Shown here: piece by piece, positions 6,342 to 7,270 of the stretch
How positions within the stretch are numbered: position 1 is the first letter of the stretch
Layout of the letters: every line of letters starts with the position of its first letter
Made by a program: the position numbers and the translations under genes
Source: JACMOY01 sp038322575
GTDB lineage: Bacteria; Actinomycetota; Actinomycetes; Actinomycetales; Angustibacteraceae
NCBI GenBank assembly: GCA_038322575.1
Contig: JBBQGB010000099.1
Span: 1-7,270 of the forward strand
Direction of reading: 5' to 3'
Length of the DNA stretch: 7,270 bases
The notes under the pieces: generated by a model
What the model was told of the DNA's origin: nothing
Database searches by the model: none
What the model saw: the letters and a program-made list of their open reading frames with translations, nothing else

Positions 6342-7270
6342 GCAGCGAGACGATCTTCACGTACGGCGCGCCGCAGCTGAAGTTCGGCGCCGGGGCCAGC
6401 GACGAGATCGGGTACGACCTGGCCCAGCTCGGGGTCACCCGCGTGCTCGTCGTCACCGACCCCGGGGTCGCCGCGACGGGCCTGCCCGAGCGCGTCGCCG
6501 AGCGGATCCGCGGCTTCGGCGTCGAGGCCGAGGTCTACGACCAGGCGCACGTCGAGCCCACCGACCGCAGCCTGCAGGCCGCGATCGACGACGCCCGCTC
6601 GCGCCGTCCGTTCGACGGGTTCGTCGCCGTCGGCGGGGGTTCGGCCATCGACACGGCGAAGGCCATCAACCTGATGACCTCGTGCGACGGCGAGCTGATG
6701 GACTACATCAACAGGCCCGTCGGCGGCGGCAAGGCGCCCACCGGGCCGCTCAAGCCGCTGGTCGCCGTGCCCACCACCACCGGCACCGGGTCGGAGTCCA
6801 CCACCATCTGCGTCCTGGACGTGCTGGCCCTGAAGGTGAAGACGGGGATCAGCCACGCGCGGCTGCGCCCGGTGCTGGCCGTCATCGACCCCGACCTGAC
6901 GATGACCCAGCCGGCCGGGGTCACCGCGGCGTCCGGCATGGACATCCTGTGCCACGCGCTCGAGAGCTACACCGCCCGGCCGTACACCTCGTTCGAGCGC
7001 AAGCAGCCGGCCGAGCGGGTGCCGTACTGCGGGTCCAACCCGATCGCCGACATGTGGTCCGAGCAGGCGCTGCAGCTGATGTCGAAGGCCTTCCGGCTGG
7101 CCGTCCACGACGGTCACGACCGCGAGTCGCGCGCGGCGATGGCGATGGCCGCGACGTTCGCGGGCATGGGGTTCGGCAACTCCGGCGTGCACATCCCGCA
7201 CGCCAACGCCTACCCCATCGCGGGCATGGTGAAGGACTACCGCCCGGCCGGCTACCCGCAGGACGAGCCG
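6338..7270 (+). CDS. Iron-containing alcohol dehydrogenase, hydroxyacid-oxoacid transhydrogenase (HOT/ADHFE1) type, 3'-truncated
   Basis: The first 311 codons are present and the gene runs off the right edge. It belongs to the group III iron-dependent alcohol dehydrogenases. The nucleotide-binding GGGSAIDTAKA is at 99-109, PTTTGTGSES at 145-154, and GMDILCHALESY at 200-211 supplies Fe ligands Asp202 and His206. GNSGVHIPH at 280-288 supplies the third ligand, probably His285; the fourth, in the usual PHG motif, should lie just past the edge. The resemblance to human ADHFE1 is specific: KPLVAVPTT, LKVKTGIS, the insert between HALESY and GSNPIADMW (212-239), FAGMGFGN-GVH and YPIAGMVKDY. Known HOT enzymes (EC 1.1.99.24) oxidise 4-hydroxybutyrate to succinic semialdehyde while reducing 2-oxoglutarate to D-2-hydroxyglutarate, with bound NAD. 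The GTG start overlaps the lactonase stop by four bases, so translation is probably coupled. An NAD-dependent 4-hydroxybutyrate dehydrogenase is the alternative. Confidence 0.92.
   Translation, partial: MSSETIFTYGAPQLKFGAGASDEIGYDLAQLGVTRVLVVTDPGVAATGLPERVAERIRGFGVEAEVYDQAHVEPTDRSLQAAIDDARSRRPFDGFVAVGGGSAIDTAKAINLMTSCDGELMDYINRPVGGGKAPTGPLKPLVAVPTTTGTGSESTTICVLDVLALKVKTGISHARLRPVLAVIDPDLTMTQPAGVTAASGMDILCHALESYTARPYTSFERKQPAERVPYCGSNPIADMWSEQALQLMSKAFRLAVHDGHDRESRAAMAMAATFAGMGFGNSGVHIPHANAYPIAGMVKDYRPAGYPQDEP

Noticed and set aside
6332..7201. A 289-codon minus-strand open frame opposite the HOT gene
   Set aside because: The plus strand encodes unmistakable Fe-ADH/HOT motifs across the whole interval. 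The minus-strand translation is Arg/Gly/His-rich with no recognisable domain.

Overview
The window is GC-rich throughout, with GTG starts, 4-base GTGA start/stop overlaps and a fragment of the DUF222/HNH (13E12-like) endonuclease family. Together these point to a high-GC actinomycete, probably in or near Micrococcales or Propionibacteriales. The genus cannot be fixed from this sequence. There is no transposase, CRISPR array, tRNA, rRNA or phage gene, and base composition looks even.

Layout. At the left edge (2-214, +) is the C-terminal end of an HNH endonuclease gene. It converges on a minus-strand cluster across about 120 bp that hold a strong nested hairpin (226-265), the likely shared terminator. 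The minus-strand cluster, in transcription order, is a 955-residue FAD/Fe-S fused 2-hydroxyacid dehydrogenase (5366 to 2499), a zinc-dependent medium-chain alcohol dehydrogenase (2429 to 1245) and a short-chain dehydrogenase (1248 to 334). The last two overlap as GTGA. A 159-bp divergent control region (5367-5525) carries a 10-bp tandem repeat containing two TTGACA hexamers. To its right, on the plus strand, are a metallo-beta-lactamase-fold lactonase (5526-6341) and, overlapping it as GTGA, an iron-dependent alcohol dehydrogenase of the hydroxyacid-oxoacid transhydrogenase (HOT, ADHFE1-like) type. The HOT gene runs off the right edge.

How the genes may work together. The two plus-strand genes and the long divergent gene make a coherent pathway. 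The lactonase could open gamma-butyrolactone (or a related lactone) to 4-hydroxybutyrate. HOT would oxidise 4-hydroxybutyrate to succinic semialdehyde while reducing 2-oxoglutarate to D-2-hydroxyglutarate. The FAD/Fe-S enzyme would oxidise D-2-hydroxyglutarate back to 2-oxoglutarate and pass electrons onward. This is an inference from family membership and gene order. It resembles the Agrobacterium blc/att lactone pathway, but with a transhydrogenase plus a regenerating flavoenzyme. No succinic semialdehyde dehydrogenase or regulator gene is visible; either could lie beyond the right edge. The Zn-ADH/SDR pair may serve related aldehyde or alcohol redox steps, or may be unrelated.
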